DNA from: Oscillospiraceae bacterium
GTDB taxonomy: Bacteria > Bacillota > Clostridia > Oscillospirales > Ruminococcaceae
Direction: 5' to 3'
DNA length: 64,000 bases
Assembly: GCA_022791315.1 (NCBI GenBank)
Contig: JAAVYW010000042.1
Coordinates: forward strand, 62,001-126,000
How positions within the stretch are numbered: position 1 is the first letter of the stretch; each line of letters starts with the position of its first letter. Shown one piece after another: positions 28,487-36,860 of the stretch. Under the pieces are notes generated by a model. That model had not been told where the DNA came from. It did not search any database and saw nothing but the letters and a program-made list of their open reading frames with translations. The position numbers and the translations under genes were made by a program.

Positions 28487-28536
28487 CAGCTTCGCTGCAA
28501 AAATGCAGCGGGGCTGGTGTTGTTATGCTTTTTTAG
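28487..28536 (+). terminator. Terminator after the gpmI operon
   Basis: CAGCTTCGCTGC pairs with GCAGCGGGGCTG around an AAAAAT loop; a six-T run follows about 12 bases later. Confidence 0.65.
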
Positions 28537-28762
28537 ATATTGTGAGGATAAAAAGGCTCGTTAGAAGACAGGAGGATTTTTGGGGGGATGGGATTATCAG
28601 GAAAGGGTGCTACAAAAATAGGCCCTTTTGACGAGATTTATCTTGTAGGTTGCGGGATGTCTAGGCAGTGTAATGAGAAATGAATATGCGAAAGGGATTG
28701 GCAAATTATCGTGGATCCTGGTTTTAAATTAGAAAAATGTGAGGGAAAATGGGAGAAGAGCG

Positions 28763-28848
28763 TTGACTTTTTTGGGGAATCCTTCTATACTGGTTTTTAG
28801 CTAGGAATGGCTAACTTAAAGTTCTGAAATAATTAGTGAAAGCTAATT
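28763..28848 (+). promoter_or_regulatory. Orphan regulated promoter
   Basis: TTGACT, a 17-bp spacer and TATACT form a good SigA promoter. Just downstream lie two 7-4-7 inverted repeats: TTAGCTA-GGAA-TGGCTAA (28797-28814) and AATTAGT-GAAA-GCTAATT (28831-28848). Their TTAG...CTAA core resembles operators of DtxR/IdeR/MntR-type metal regulators. A GGGGG ribosome-like site and ATG follow, but that frame stops after four codons. The rest of the 28.5-29.0 kb spacer holds no gene I can support. Confidence 0.5.
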
Positions 28849-29023
28849 GTAAGGGGGCCCATGCCAAGAGTATAGTGGTTGTAGGAGAAGTGGGGGATGG
28901 CTGGGACAGTATGCGTCCCATTTGACGGGGGCAGGGGGTGTTTACCAAGGAAAACGGGCCGTTACAGCGTAAATTGGGGCTGTCTGGCTTGCTGGTGCTG
29001 TTTGCCGTACGGTATCCTATAAA

Positions 29024-29577
29024 ATGGGTGGAGAAGCAGTTTGTGATTACTTTGCGCTGGGATTTGGCAGCTATGGGAAGACCATTGGCAAGCGGTTATC
29101 GGAGGAGCTGGACACCCTTATTATGACTGGGATTTGCTGCGGCTGGCTTTGGAGGAGAGCGGAATCCATGGGCGGCTCTTTGGGCAGGCGAAAGTGCGCA
29201 GGGACTTTTTCCACTGTTCCAATGTGTATCGGGGGATGTGTTACCGCCAGAGAGTGGGGAGTTTGTCCAGGCCAAGGCGGATTAAGAAGCTGGCTAGGGA
29301 GCCTGCATCATCGTGAGGCGCCGTGTGGATTGCGCGCTGCGGGAACAGGGGGATTTTTGGATCAGCAGGGAATCCCCTATATCGAGACAGTGATGCTATG
29401 GATTAGAGCGGCGGGGGCGGAATGGCTTATCGAGAAGACGGATAAAAACTGCAGCACTTATTACCATTACTACGTGGGACGGGAATAGGATAACGCCCGC
29501 AAGTACGATTTATGCCTCAACAGCAGAGACTTGGGGTTAGGCAAGTGTATTTGGGATTATCGAGGAATATATTTAAA
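29024..29577 (+). pseudogene. Frameshifted cytidylate-kinase-like pseudogene
   Basis: Read in three frames, this stretch gives consecutive pieces of a cytidylate kinase-like (AAA_26) protein. The pieces are KQFVIT, then YGKTIGKRLSEELD (the P-loop region), then DLLRLALEESGIHGRLFGQA, then PPESGEFVQAKAD in yet another frame, IKKLARE, CALREQGDF, and at the end EKTDKNCSTYYHYYVGRE, with REWDNARKYDLCLNS and LGLGKC after another shift. At least three frameshifts are needed, and a middle segment seems deleted. The gene is not functional as written. Confidence 0.8.
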
Positions 29578-29659
29578 ATCAGGAACAGCTGATAGATTTC
29601 CCGGGAAACAGCGGGTGTGGCCTCTGTGCCGCCTTTTCCCGGAAGAGAGGAGCAGAGTT

Positions 29660-30292
29660 ATGCCGTTTGATTTCAAAAAGGAGTACCGGGAGTTTTATCA
29701 GCCCAAGCAGGTGCCCGCCCTTGTCACCCTGCCGCCGGTGAATTACATTGCCTTGCAGGGGAAGGGCGACCCAAACGAAGCGGGGGGAGCTTATCAGCAG
29801 GCGATTGGGGTGCTCTATGCTGTGGCCTATACTTTGAAGATGAGTTACCGGAGTGGGAGGGAAATCCCTGGATTTTTTGAGTATGTGGTCCCCCCTTTGG
29901 AGGGCTTTTGGTGGCAGGAGGGGGTAATGGGGGTGGATTACGCCTATAAGGCCGGGTTTTGCTGGATTTCTGCGCTGCGGCTGCCGGATTTTGTGGGCAG
30001 GGAAGACTTTGCCTGGGCAGTGGAGGCAGCTGGAAAGAAGAAAAAGCTGGACTGCTCTGGGGCCAAATTCCTGACCTTGGAGGAGGGGCTCTGTGTTCAG
30101 ATACTGCACGTGGGCAGCTACGACAGCGAGCCGGAATCGGTGGAGAAGATGGAGCAGTTTTTGGCGGAGAATGGGTATCAGAATGATTTTTCACAGGTGC
30201 GCAGACACCATGAAATCTATCTCTCCGACCCAAACAGGACGGCGCCGGAGAAGCGGAAGACGGTGATTCGGCACCCGGTTCGGAGAGTTTAG
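29660..30292 (+). CDS. GyrI-like small-molecule-binding protein
   Basis: A 210-residue protein with the SHS2/GyrI-like effector-binding fold. It opens MPFDFKKEYREFYQPKQVP, then VNYIALQGKGDPNEAGGAYQQA, the signature of the stand-alone GyrI-like family in Firmicutes, and includes VQILHVGSYDSEPESVEKM. Such domains bind cationic or amphipathic small molecules and sometimes hydrolyse cyclopropanoid toxins. The ribosome site GAGAGGAG and the ATG at 29660 support the start. It has no DNA-binding domain. Confidence 0.85.
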   Translation: MPFDFKKEYREFYQPKQVPALVTLPPVNYIALQGKGDPNEAGGAYQQAIGVLYAVAYTLKMSYRSGREIPGFFEYVVPPLEGFWWQEGVMGVDYAYKAGFCWISALRLPDFVGREDFAWAVEAAGKKKKLDCSGAKFLTLEEGLCVQILHVGSYDSEPESVEKMEQFLAENGYQNDFSQVRRHHEIYLSDPNRTAPEKRKTVIRHPVRRV

Positions 30293-30302
30293 GAGAGATG
30301 GA

Positions 30303-30340
30303 AAGGCCCTCCTCTGCTATCAGCAGAGGAGGGCCTTTTT
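30303..30340. terminator. Strong terminator between GyrI-like and LRR genes
   Basis: AAGGCCCTCCTCTGC pairs with GCAGAGGAGGGCCTT around a 5-base loop and is followed by a T run. It can act for both converging genes. Confidence 0.88.
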
Positions 30341-30357
30341 GTGATAAGGGAATCTGG

Positions 30358-31935
30358 CTATTTGGATTTTGCCAGTTTTAGGAAGCGGCGGCTCTCCACT
30401 TTGTGGAAAAGGTCTTTGGCCGCTTTTTTGTCGGAGACATACTTGGTTTCTAAGGTGAGATTTTTCAGCTTTTTCAGGGCAGACAGGGGGGAGACATTGG
30501 AGATTTTGTTGCCTGCCAGCTTGAGGGTGTTCAGCTGCTCACAGGAGGAGAGAGGGGAAGCGGAGGTGATGGAATTGTCTTCCGCGTCCAGATAGGTGAG
30601 CTTAGACAGCTTTTTCACCGGGGACAGGTCAGATACCTGGTTGGCGCTGAGGGAGAGGGAGGAGAGCTGGGTCAGGCCAGACAAGGCGTCTAACGAGCTG
30701 CATTGATTATGGGAGATGTCCAGATGAGACAGGTGGGAGAGAGAGGACAGAGGGGACAAATTCGACACCTGATTCCAGGATATATCCAACCTGGCAAGGC
30801 TTTGGAGCTTGGATAGGGGGGAGATGTCGGTGATGCTGTTGTTGCACAGGGAAAGACGGGTCAGTTTTGTGAGGGAGGCCAGGGGAGAAATATCAGTGAG
30901 GCCAGCAAAGCCTGCGCTGTCATAGGCGGATTCCACGGAGAGGATACGCAGGTTGGTGAGGGTTTTCAGCGGGGCAACGGAGGAGACCCGGTTGCCGCTC
31001 AAATCCAGTTCCTGGAGGGCGGTGAGGCCCGAAAGGGGTTTGAGACTGGAGATGTTGTTGTTGGCTAAGTTCAGCCTGCGCAGCTTGGTGAGGCCAGCCA
31101 GGGGCGAGAGGTCGGAGACACGGCCTTGGGAAGAGGAGCCGCCGTATTCCGGCCCGCTGACCGTGAGATAGGTGAGATTTTTGCAGCCCGACAGGACAGA
31201 TAAATCCTTGATGCGGGTGTCTTCCAATGTCAGGGTCTCCAATTTGGTGAGGGAGGCCAGGGCGGAGAAGTCGTTGACATAGGGGGTACGGAGGGTGAGC
31301 TTTTTTAGCCCGCTTAGGGAGGAGAGCCCGGAGAGGGAGGCCATGCCGGTGTAGCTGTTGGTGCGGACAGTGAGCTCCCGCAGGTTGGTGAGGCCGTTTA
31401 CCATGGAGAGGCTGGAAATCTCGGTGGCGTCAAATTCCAGCGCCTGGAGGCGGGGAAGGCTGCGGAGAGTAGAGGTATAGTCAAAACTGATGTTGCCAAT
31501 AGTGAGCCGCTCCAGATTTTTTAGGCCGGAAATCTGGTTCCAGTCGTTCTTGCCAAAGAGAAAACGGAACTCGGTGAGGTTGGGAAGCTGGTTGCATACC
31601 GAGACAAAGGAGGACATGTTTGGGATGGTAAACCCGGAGATAGTGAGGGACTCCAAATTGGGGAAGAGCAACAAATCCTGATAGGAATTGATGTACTGGG
31701 GGGAGCTCTCAAAGGTCTCCAGCTTGAGATGGGTTACTTTGTCCAGGTTAGCCTTGGTGAGGGCGGTTTTGCCGTCGAAGAAATAATCCCGCACCACGGT
31801 TTCAAAGTTTTTGTCGGAGAAAACAACCCGCTCGGCCGCCTGGGCCCGGAGGGGTTGGAGGGGGAGCAATGTGATAAGGAGAAGCAGCGCTGCTGTGCAG
31901 GCCGCTGCCCGCCGCAAAATCCTGTGTTTTTTCAT
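30358..31935 (-). CDS. Secreted leucine-rich repeat protein
   Basis: A 525-residue exported protein: an N-terminal signal peptide (about residues 1-34, ending LRAQAAE) and then about seventeen to twenty 22-residue leucine-rich repeats of the internalin/SDS22 type. Recurring units look like LSPLAGLTKLRRLNLANN and ISPLSKLQSLARLDISWN. There is no LPXTG motif or transmembrane anchor at the C terminus, so it is likely secreted or loosely cell-associated. The ligand is unknown. Confidence 0.9.
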   Translation of the reverse strand: MKKHRILRRAAACTAALLLLITLLPLQPLRAQAAERVVFSDKNFETVVRDYFFDGKTALTKANLDKVTHLKLETFESSPQYINSYQDLLLFPNLESLTISGFTIPNMSSFVSVCNQLPNLTEFRFLFGKNDWNQISGLKNLERLTIGNISFDYTSTLRSLPRLQALEFDATEISSLSMVNGLTNLRELTVRTNSYTGMASLSGLSSLSGLKKLTLRTPYVNDFSALASLTKLETLTLEDTRIKDLSVLSGCKNLTYLTVSGPEYGGSSSQGRVSDLSPLAGLTKLRRLNLANNNISSLKPLSGLTALQELDLSGNRVSSVAPLKTLTNLRILSVESAYDSAGFAGLTDISPLASLTKLTRLSLCNNSITDISPLSKLQSLARLDISWNQVSNLSPLSSLSHLSHLDISHNQCSSLDALSGLTQLSSLSLSANQVSDLSPVKKLSKLTYLDAEDNSITSASPLSSCEQLNTLKLAGNKISNVSPLSALKKLKNLTLETKYVSDKKAAKDLFHKVESRRFLKLAKSK

Positions 31936-31990
31936 TCCTATTTTCCTTCCTCTGTTGTATGAAAATTGAAAGAGCGCTATGAGCCGCTTT

Positions 31991-32281
31991 TTAGTCTAAG
32001 ATATTTTCAAAAAAGGAGCTCTTGGCGCGGGGCGCAGGGCGGGGGAGCTGGAAATCAATGAGGACTGCATCGGAGCCCACCACTTTGACAAATTCCCAGG
32101 GGATTACCCGGTCCTCCTCTTTTCCCAGCAGGCCGAACAGGCGTTTGCGGCCGGGAAGCACCAGGGCCGTGATACGGGCACTCTGGGCGTCAAACTCAAA
32201 ATCGCAGCCAAAGCCAATCCGCTGCCCATCCCGGATGGACACTACGTCCCGCCGGGCAAAATCCGAACCTCTGCATTTCAT
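31991..32281 (-). CDS. YlmC/YmxH family sporulation protein
   Basis: A 96-residue PRC-barrel protein. RRDVVSIRDGQRIGFGCDFEFD and LLGKEEDRVIPWEFVKVVGSDAVLID match the YlmC/YmxH family, which is conserved in endospore formers. Its molecular role is not established. It is transcribed alone on the minus strand, downstream of pduL. Confidence 0.88.
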   Translation of the reverse strand: MKCRGSDFARRDVVSIRDGQRIGFGCDFEFDAQSARITALVLPGRKRLFGLLGKEEDRVIPWEFVKVVGSDAVLIDFQLPRPAPRAKSSFFENILD

Positions 32282-32344
32282 GAAAAAGCCCCCTTTTCTT
32301 TGATTTCCCTAAAGTATATCGGAAAAGAGGGCGGGGTATGCGAA

Positions 32345-32376
32345 AAGCCGCAGAGAACAGAGCTTCCCTGCGGCTT
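32345..32376 (-). terminator. Terminator after pduL
   Basis: AAGCCGCAG and CTGCGGCTT form a 9-bp stem; on the minus strand it is followed by TTTT. Confidence 0.7.
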
Positions 32377-32388
32377 AGGCGGGTCAGG

Positions 32389-32964
32389 CTATTTGACAAT
32401 CTCGCCGTAGGCGGACATGCCGCAGGCGGCGGCGTTGGACTCGTCAGTGTCAATGTGCATGGCTAAGGCGAATTTGTCGCTGACACGGACCACCACGTCG
32501 CCGAAGACGGCGGAGCGCTCGGGTGTGTCAATCTTGACGCTTACCACTTCCTTGTCCGCCACACCGAAGCGTTTTGCATCGTCGGGGGTCATATGGATGT
32601 GGCGCTTGGCGGCAATGACGCCCTCGGTGAGCTCGACCTCGCCGCAGGGGCCCACCAGCTTGCAGCCAGGAGTACCGGCGATGTCACCGGATTCCCGGAT
32701 GGGGGCGGAAACGCCGATGCTGCGGGCATCGGTGAGGGAAATCTCCACCTGGGTGGCAGGGCGCACCGGGCCCAGAATGCTGACACCTGCCAGCTCCTTT
32801 TTGGGGCCAACTACGGTAACGCGCTCGTTGCTGGCGTACTGGCCAGGCTGGGAGAGCATTTTTTTCACGCTCAAAGCGGCGTTTTCGCCGAAGAGGATTT
32901 TCAGGTGCTCTTCCGTGACATGTACATGGCGGGCAGAGGTCTCTACCAGGATTTTATTGTCCAT
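32389..32964 (-). CDS. pduL: PduL-type phosphate acyltransferase
   Basis: A 191-residue zinc enzyme moving acyl groups between CoA and phosphate. It has two repeated beta-barrel domains with conserved histidines: SARHVHVT near residues 10-17, and IAAKRHIHMTPDDA near 120-135. It also carries the LSQPGQYASNE and FGDVVVRV segments of the family. I start at the ATG at 32964, with AAAGGA upstream. No microcompartment shell genes are nearby, and there is no obvious encapsulation peptide, so a cytoplasmic housekeeping phosphotransacetylase role is likely. Confidence 0.92.
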   Translation of the reverse strand: MDNKILVETSARHVHVTEEHLKILFGENAALSVKKMLSQPGQYASNERVTVVGPKKELAGVSILGPVRPATQVEISLTDARSIGVSAPIRESGDIAGTPGCKLVGPCGEVELTEGVIAAKRHIHMTPDDAKRFGVADKEVVSVKIDTPERSAVFGDVVVRVSDKFALAMHIDTDESNAAACGMSAYGEIVK

Positions 32965-33074
32965 TCTTACCATTCCTTTCTTTACAGGGACGGACACAGC
33001 TTCTTTGCAGTCCTTTATCCCTATCATACGACAAAAAGTTCCTTTTTGCAAGGGGAAATTGTGGGAGTATTTGG

Positions 33075-33165
33075 TTTTGGGAGAGGAAGGGGCGCTACCC
33101 CATATTGGGGAAAGGAGAGCCGGGAACAAGCGGCCCAACGAGAAAAATTAGAGGGAACCCCAAAA
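33075..33165. repeat. Degenerate intergenic repeat, copy 3
   Basis: Shows GGGGCGCTACCCC, then GGGGAAAGGAGAGCC, GGGAACAAGCGGCCC and a CGAGAAAAA block, in the same order as the copy near 38.85 kb. It lies between divergent genes. Confidence 0.45.
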
Positions 33166-33193
33166 AGAAAAACCGCATTTTTTGCCATTTCTC

Positions 33194-33222
33194 TTGTCAG
33201 GGATTGGGGTTTAAGGTATAAT
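33194..33222 (+). promoter_or_regulatory. Promoter of the 33.4-kb membrane protein gene
   Basis: TTGTCA, a 17-bp spacer and a consensus TATAAT. Transcription from here would give a leader of about 175 bases. Confidence 0.7.
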
Positions 33223-33228
33223 AGGTGC

Positions 33229-33403
33229 GGTACAAATAGGCAGAGAGGCCTTGTGTGCTGTGCAGAGGTATATTGCGCATGGACACCATAACCATTTATA
33301 GTGCTGCTGAAAGCGGCGTCCAGGCTGCGAACAGCCCTGAGTTATGGTATCATAAGAGGAGAATATGGCCCACTGATGAGGCCTTTGAGAAAGGGACGGG
33401 ACT
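33229..33403 (+). other. Possible structured 5' leader
   Basis: Within the leader ACCATAAC (33285-33292) can pair with GTTATGGT (33341-33348), enclosing a GGCTG-CGAA-CAGCC hairpin (33323-33336). I recognise no known riboswitch class. Confidence 0.35.
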
Positions 33404-34138
33404 ATGGTGCAAAAGAGGGAAGAGAAGAGGAGACACCTTGCCGGGTGGTTGGGAGGCAGTGTGTTTGTGCTGGCGGCTGTGGGGCTTGTCACCATCCTCT
33501 CGCTGTTGGTGGGGCTGGTGGGGAACCTGATTGAGAGCACCCGCAAGGAGACGGAATTTGAAAGGCTGATTGCCCCGCTGGTGATGCTGGACCCTCCCAG
33601 CTTTGACGACCCAAGCAAGCTGAGCAACCAGATGCTGCTACAATCCTCCATGTGGAGTGTGCTGCTGAATACCGATACCTCCCAATATGCCATTGATGAG
33701 TACGATAGGATGACAATTCCTGCTTCGGATGTGGATGTGCAGTGTGCCAAGCTCTATGGCGCGCAGGTGCACTTGGAACACATGACCTTTGGCGGGATTG
33801 AGTCGCCGTTCCTCTATGACGCAGAGGGGCAGCGCTACTATGTGCCCATTACAGGGCAATCCAATGTGTATACGCCCAAGGTGGAGAAGATTGAGCGGGA
33901 GGGGGACATTTATACCCTTACAGTGGGGTATGTGCCGCCGGCCTATGGATGGGCGCACAATGTACGGGGCAAAGACTATGAGCCGCGTCCACAAAAGTAT
34001 ATGCTCTACCGGGTACAGGCTATGAAGAAAAGCTGGCAGATTCTCTCGGTGGGGCCGGTGCCGGTGACAGAGGAGGCGCCCGCCGCGCCGGGAACTCCCC
34101 CCGAAGAAGAACCGGCCGCAGAAGGGGCGAAGACCTAA
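33404..34138 (+). CDS. Membrane-anchored extracytoplasmic protein, unknown function
   Basis: A 244-residue protein with a short basic N terminus and one membrane segment at about residues 14-42, followed by an extracytoplasmic domain and a Pro/Glu/Ala-rich tail (about 220-244). The domain has alternating strands (RYYVPITGQSNVYTPKVEKI, IYTLTVGYVPP) but no motif I can name. It has its own promoter and terminator and is probably a lineage-conserved cell-surface protein. AAAGGGACGG precedes the ATG. Confidence 0.65.
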   Translation: MVQKREEKRRHLAGWLGGSVFVLAAVGLVTILSLLVGLVGNLIESTRKETEFERLIAPLVMLDPPSFDDPSKLSNQMLLQSSMWSVLLNTDTSQYAIDEYDRMTIPASDVDVQCAKLYGAQVHLEHMTFGGIESPFLYDAEGQRYYVPITGQSNVYTPKVEKIEREGDIYTLTVGYVPPAYGWAHNVRGKDYEPRPQKYMLYRVQAMKKSWQILSVGPVPVTEEAPAAPGTPPEEEPAAEGAKT

Positions 34139-34151
34139 CAGACAGAACAGC

Positions 34152-34189
34152 AAAGAGCAGGAAATCGGATGAGGTTTCCTGCTCTTTTT
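34152..34189 (+). terminator. Terminator after the 33.4-kb gene
   Basis: AAAGAGCAGGAAA pairs with TTTCCTGCTCTTT around a 10-base loop, followed by T residues. Confidence 0.85.
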
Positions 34190-34268
34190 GCGTGGGCTGT
34201 GACAGTTTGGGAGAAATACTGTCTTTATAAGTGAAAGGCCTTTGATCCCATGAGACGAGAAAGCTGTG

Positions 34269-34832
34269 ATGAAAATGACGGACGAGCAGATTATTGCGTG
34301 CTACTGGCGCAGGGAGGAGCGGGCGATAGAGGAGACGGATCGGAAATATGGGGCGTACTGCCTGGCACTGGCTCAAAATATCCTGCAGAACCGGGAGGAC
34401 GCGGAGGAATGCCGCAGTGATACCTGGCTGAAGGCCTGGCAGGCGATACCGCCCAAGCGGCCCGGGAAGCTGGGGGCCTTTTTGGCCAAGATCACCCGGA
34501 ATCTGGCGCTGAACCGCTGCCGGGCCAGAATGGCGGAGAAGCGGGGCGGCGGGGAGACGGCGCTGATCTTGGAGGAGCTGGCCGAGTGCCTGAGCGATCC
34601 CCAGGGAGTGGAGAGCGAGTGCCTGGCCAAGGAGCTGGGGGAACGGGTGAACCAATTTGTGCGCGCTCTGCCGGATCGGGAGCGCGGGATATTCCTGCGC
34701 CGGTATTTTTATGCGGAGCCTGTGGGGCGGGTTGCCGGGCGGTATGGGATCACGGCCCATCATGCGGCGGTTTTGCTCTCGCGGACGCGGAAGAAGCTGC
34801 GGGAATATCTGGATAGGGAGGAATTTTTATGA
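34269..34832 (+). CDS. ECF-type RNA polymerase sigma factor
   Basis: A 187-residue sigma-70 family factor with only regions 2 and 4. Region 2 shows YWRREERAIEETDRKYGAYC and NREDAEECRSDTWLKAWQAI, with KITRNLALNRCRAR at its end. Region 4 has FVRALPDRERGIFLRRYF and the helix-turn-helix GRVAGRYGITAHHAAVLLSR. It is followed, with a 4-base overlap, by a membrane protein that probably controls it. The start could be the GTG at 34266 or the ATG at 34269. Confidence 0.88.
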   Translation: MKMTDEQIIACYWRREERAIEETDRKYGAYCLALAQNILQNREDAEECRSDTWLKAWQAIPPKRPGKLGAFLAKITRNLALNRCRARMAEKRGGGETALILEELAECLSDPQGVESECLAKELGERVNQFVRALPDRERGIFLRRYFYAEPVGRVAGRYGITAHHAAVLLSRTRKKLREYLDREEFL

Positions 34833-35632
34833 CACGGGTTTTTGCACTGTTTGAGGGATTTTCGGAGATTGACGAAGAGGTTTTGGATCGCTGCGAGAGA
34901 GGGAGGGTGCTCTCCTGGAGAAAATGGGGGGCGTTGGCGGCCTGCTGCTGCGTGGTGTTGGCGGCGGTGATGGGGCTGCCCAGGCTCTTCGGGCCGGAGT
35001 ACCCGGCTCCCCGGGAGGGAGATGGGGGAGAGAAGCCGTATCACTATTTGCTGCTGCCCGATAGGGAACAGGGAGCGGAGGAAGTGCCTGATGAGGACGA
35101 GGCACGAAAAAAGGGCTCACCGGCTGCGGAGGAACGGGTGCTGACCCTTGAGATAGCCAGGGGACTTGAGCCCTTCGGACAGTATCTGCCCCAGACGGGG
35201 CCGGAGGGGTTCCGAGAGGAATCGGTGCGGCGGTACCGGGATGAGAACAGCGACTTTCTCAGTGTGCTCTGGACGAAGGAGTGGAGCCCGGAAGAGCTGA
35301 GCTGGCGGGTGGAACGCTATGACGAGGCCATGGCCGGGCGGGTGACAGCGGTGGAGGACAGGGAAAACTATGACATGGGGGTCTATTTTCTCCCGCTGAC
35401 GGACTCGGTGCCGGAGGAGCTGTGGGAGATTGTGGATCACCCCATTTTCCGAGCGGAGGAGCTGACCCTGGAGGCGGTACAGAGCCGGGTGATTCCCGGA
35501 ACGGAAGGGGACGATGGGGCACGGATGAGTTTTGGCGTAAAATATGGAGATATGGTGGTAGAGGTGAACGCCAAGGGGATTTCGGCGGAATGGGTATATG
35601 AGAGATTAGTGGAGGTGGGGAAGAACAATTAG
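34829..35632 (+). CDS. Putative anti-sigma / membrane partner of the ECF sigma factor
   Basis: A 267-residue protein with a short cytoplasmic N terminus (about 1-30, FEGFSEIDEEVLDRCERGR), one membrane segment near 33-50 (WGALAACCCVVLAAVMGL) and a large extracytoplasmic domain. The layout and the 4-base overlap with the sigma gene fit an anti-sigma factor, though no zinc-finger (ZAS) motif is visible. The inducing signal is unknown. A terminator follows. Confidence 0.65.
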   Translation: MTRVFALFEGFSEIDEEVLDRCERGRVLSWRKWGALAACCCVVLAAVMGLPRLFGPEYPAPREGDGGEKPYHYLLLPDREQGAEEVPDEDEARKKGSPAAEERVLTLEIARGLEPFGQYLPQTGPEGFREESVRRYRDENSDFLSVLWTKEWSPEELSWRVERYDEAMAGRVTAVEDRENYDMGVYFLPLTDSVPEELWEIVDHPIFRAEELTLEAVQSRVIPGTEGDDGARMSFGVKYGDMVVEVNAKGISAEWVYERLVEVGKNN

Positions 35633-35645
35633 CTTGGGAAGAGGA

Positions 35646-35674
35646 AAGGAGGCCCTGACAGGGCCTCCTTTTTA
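35646..35674 (+). terminator. Terminator after the sigma/anti-sigma pair
   Basis: AAGGAGGCCCT and AGGGCCTCCTT form a tight hairpin with a 3-base loop and a T run. Confidence 0.8.
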
Positions 35675-35966
35675 TGCGTGCTCCAAAATCCGCCCGGCCT
35701 GGGTGCGCACCAGAGCAGAGAGGGCGTCCAAAATATGCGGGGGGAGGGGGTGTTCCGGGTGAGGGCGGAAGGAGAAATCGCTGCGGATGTGGGAGAGAAG
35801 CTCCAAATCCCGTTCGGAAGAGAAAAAGCGGGCGATGGAGATGAAGTCGCCGCCCAGGGCGGGGGCGAGGGAGGAGGCGTAGTCTTCCAGCTTGGCGGGG
35901 GAGGTGAAGACTTCTTCGGGGGCTTTGGAGAGGAGGGCGTCGCCGTGGCCGAAGAGGGGCTTGCCA
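35672..35966 (-). pseudogene. Truncated duplicate of the HipA-like gene (3' end only)
   Basis: This stretch encodes the last 94 or so residues of the complete HipA-like protein at 37557-38663, from LFGHGDALLSK to QAGRILEHA, with only about four amino-acid differences. Homology ends abruptly at GAAGAGGGGC, beyond which the sequence is unrelated and AT-rich. It is in the same orientation as the full copy, making a direct repeat of roughly 290 bases that flanks the AT-rich island. Confidence 0.85.
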
Positions 35967-36013
35967 CGCGAGGGAAACTTGGGCGGCGAGCCCTTTTTTG
36001 ATGTTCGGGAATG

Positions 36014-36042
36014 TTGTATTTTGCTATAAATTGTGATATAAT
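36014..36042 (+). promoter_or_regulatory. Promoter inside the AT-rich island
   Basis: TTGTAT, a 17-bp spacer and a consensus TATAAT, upstream of the metalloprotease gene. Confidence 0.6.
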
Positions 36043-36225
36043 GGAGAAAATTTTGGTGTAAACTCACATATTTTATCAAAATTATAATGCATAATAAATA
36101 TTGATGTTATAACAAATTTATTGTATTATGAATATAAAATAAACAAAGGAGATGATGCCTATTGGAAATGGGAATATGGATGGAATGCTAGAGATGAGAT
36201 AACGGACGAGTAGGAAGATGAGACT

Positions 36226-36254
36226 ATGAAAAAATTCGGATTGCGAAAAGATTA
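36226..36254 (+). other. Probable frameshift in the signal peptide of the metalloprotease
   Basis: An ATG at 36226, preceded by AGGAAGATGAG, is followed by six A. As written the frame stops after 11 codons. One extra A in this tract would give MKKIRIAKRLLVMACVALCG, a normal signal peptide continuous with the protease frame. Confidence 0.7.
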
Positions 36255-36827
36255 TTGGTGATGGCGTGTGTTGCGCTTTGTGGTGTTTTTTTGAATTGTG
36301 GGGATGCTTTTGCACATGCACTATTTTACGATAGCGTTGGTCCTGTCCAAGTTACTTGGGGAGATGTTACAAATCGTGTTGCAAAGTTAAAAATAAACGG
36401 AGATAAACTTAAAAGCAAGCATGCCACATATTATGCTGATGTTAGAACAGTATGGAATAATTCTCCGAGAGTTTCGGCGATTCATACTAATTTCAGTTCA
36501 GCTAATGTTTACCTTGCAACAGCAACTGAGGCTTATTGGGAGCAACGATTTAAATTTCCAAATAACAAACATGTTCTAGGAATTTCATCTCGCAAAATTA
36601 GGACTTCAAATATTTTTTATAGTCCATTATTTGAGTATTATTATAATGATACAACAAATGTAAAGCTTGTCATGGTGCATGAGATTGGGCATGCTCTTGG
36701 GCTTGGACATCCAGATGATAGATATGCTATTACTAATGTAAAATCAGTAATGCGTTCTGGAGTAGATGGCGATTATTATACTTTACAAAGTCATGATAAC
36801 AATGATTTAAATGATATGTATAAATAA
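36255..36827 (+). CDS. Matrixin-type zinc metalloprotease
   Basis: A secreted metzincin of about 190 residues. The zinc site HEIGHALGLGHPDD follows the HExxHxxGxxH/D form, and a Met-turn follows in SVMRSGVD. The N terminus is a hydrophobic stretch (VMACVALCGVF) ending near DAFAHA, but the usual positively charged start lies in another frame (see the frameshift at 36226). In-frame starts are TTG 36255, GTG 36258 and ATG 36261, none with a clear ribosome site. Base composition is far more AT-rich than the chromosome around it, which suggests transfer. Confidence 0.8.
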   Translation: MVMACVALCGVFLNCGDAFAHALFYDSVGPVQVTWGDVTNRVAKLKINGDKLKSKHATYYADVRTVWNNSPRVSAIHTNFSSANVYLATATEAYWEQRFKFPNNKHVLGISSRKIRTSNIFYSPLFEYYYNDTTNVKLVMVHEIGHALGLGHPDDRYAITNVKSVMRSGVDGDYYTLQSHDNNDLNDMYK

Positions 36828-36860
36828 TTTTCACTATGATATTTTATAAGGGGTGTAAAA

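Noticed and set aside
32389..32964. Bacterial microcompartment locus around pduL
   Set aside because: No shell protein or signature enzyme genes lie nearby; PduL alone is common as a cytoplasmic enzyme.
33255..33530. 91-codon frame starting in the leader of the 33.4-kb gene
   Set aside because: Overlaps the better-supported gene in another frame and has no family signal.
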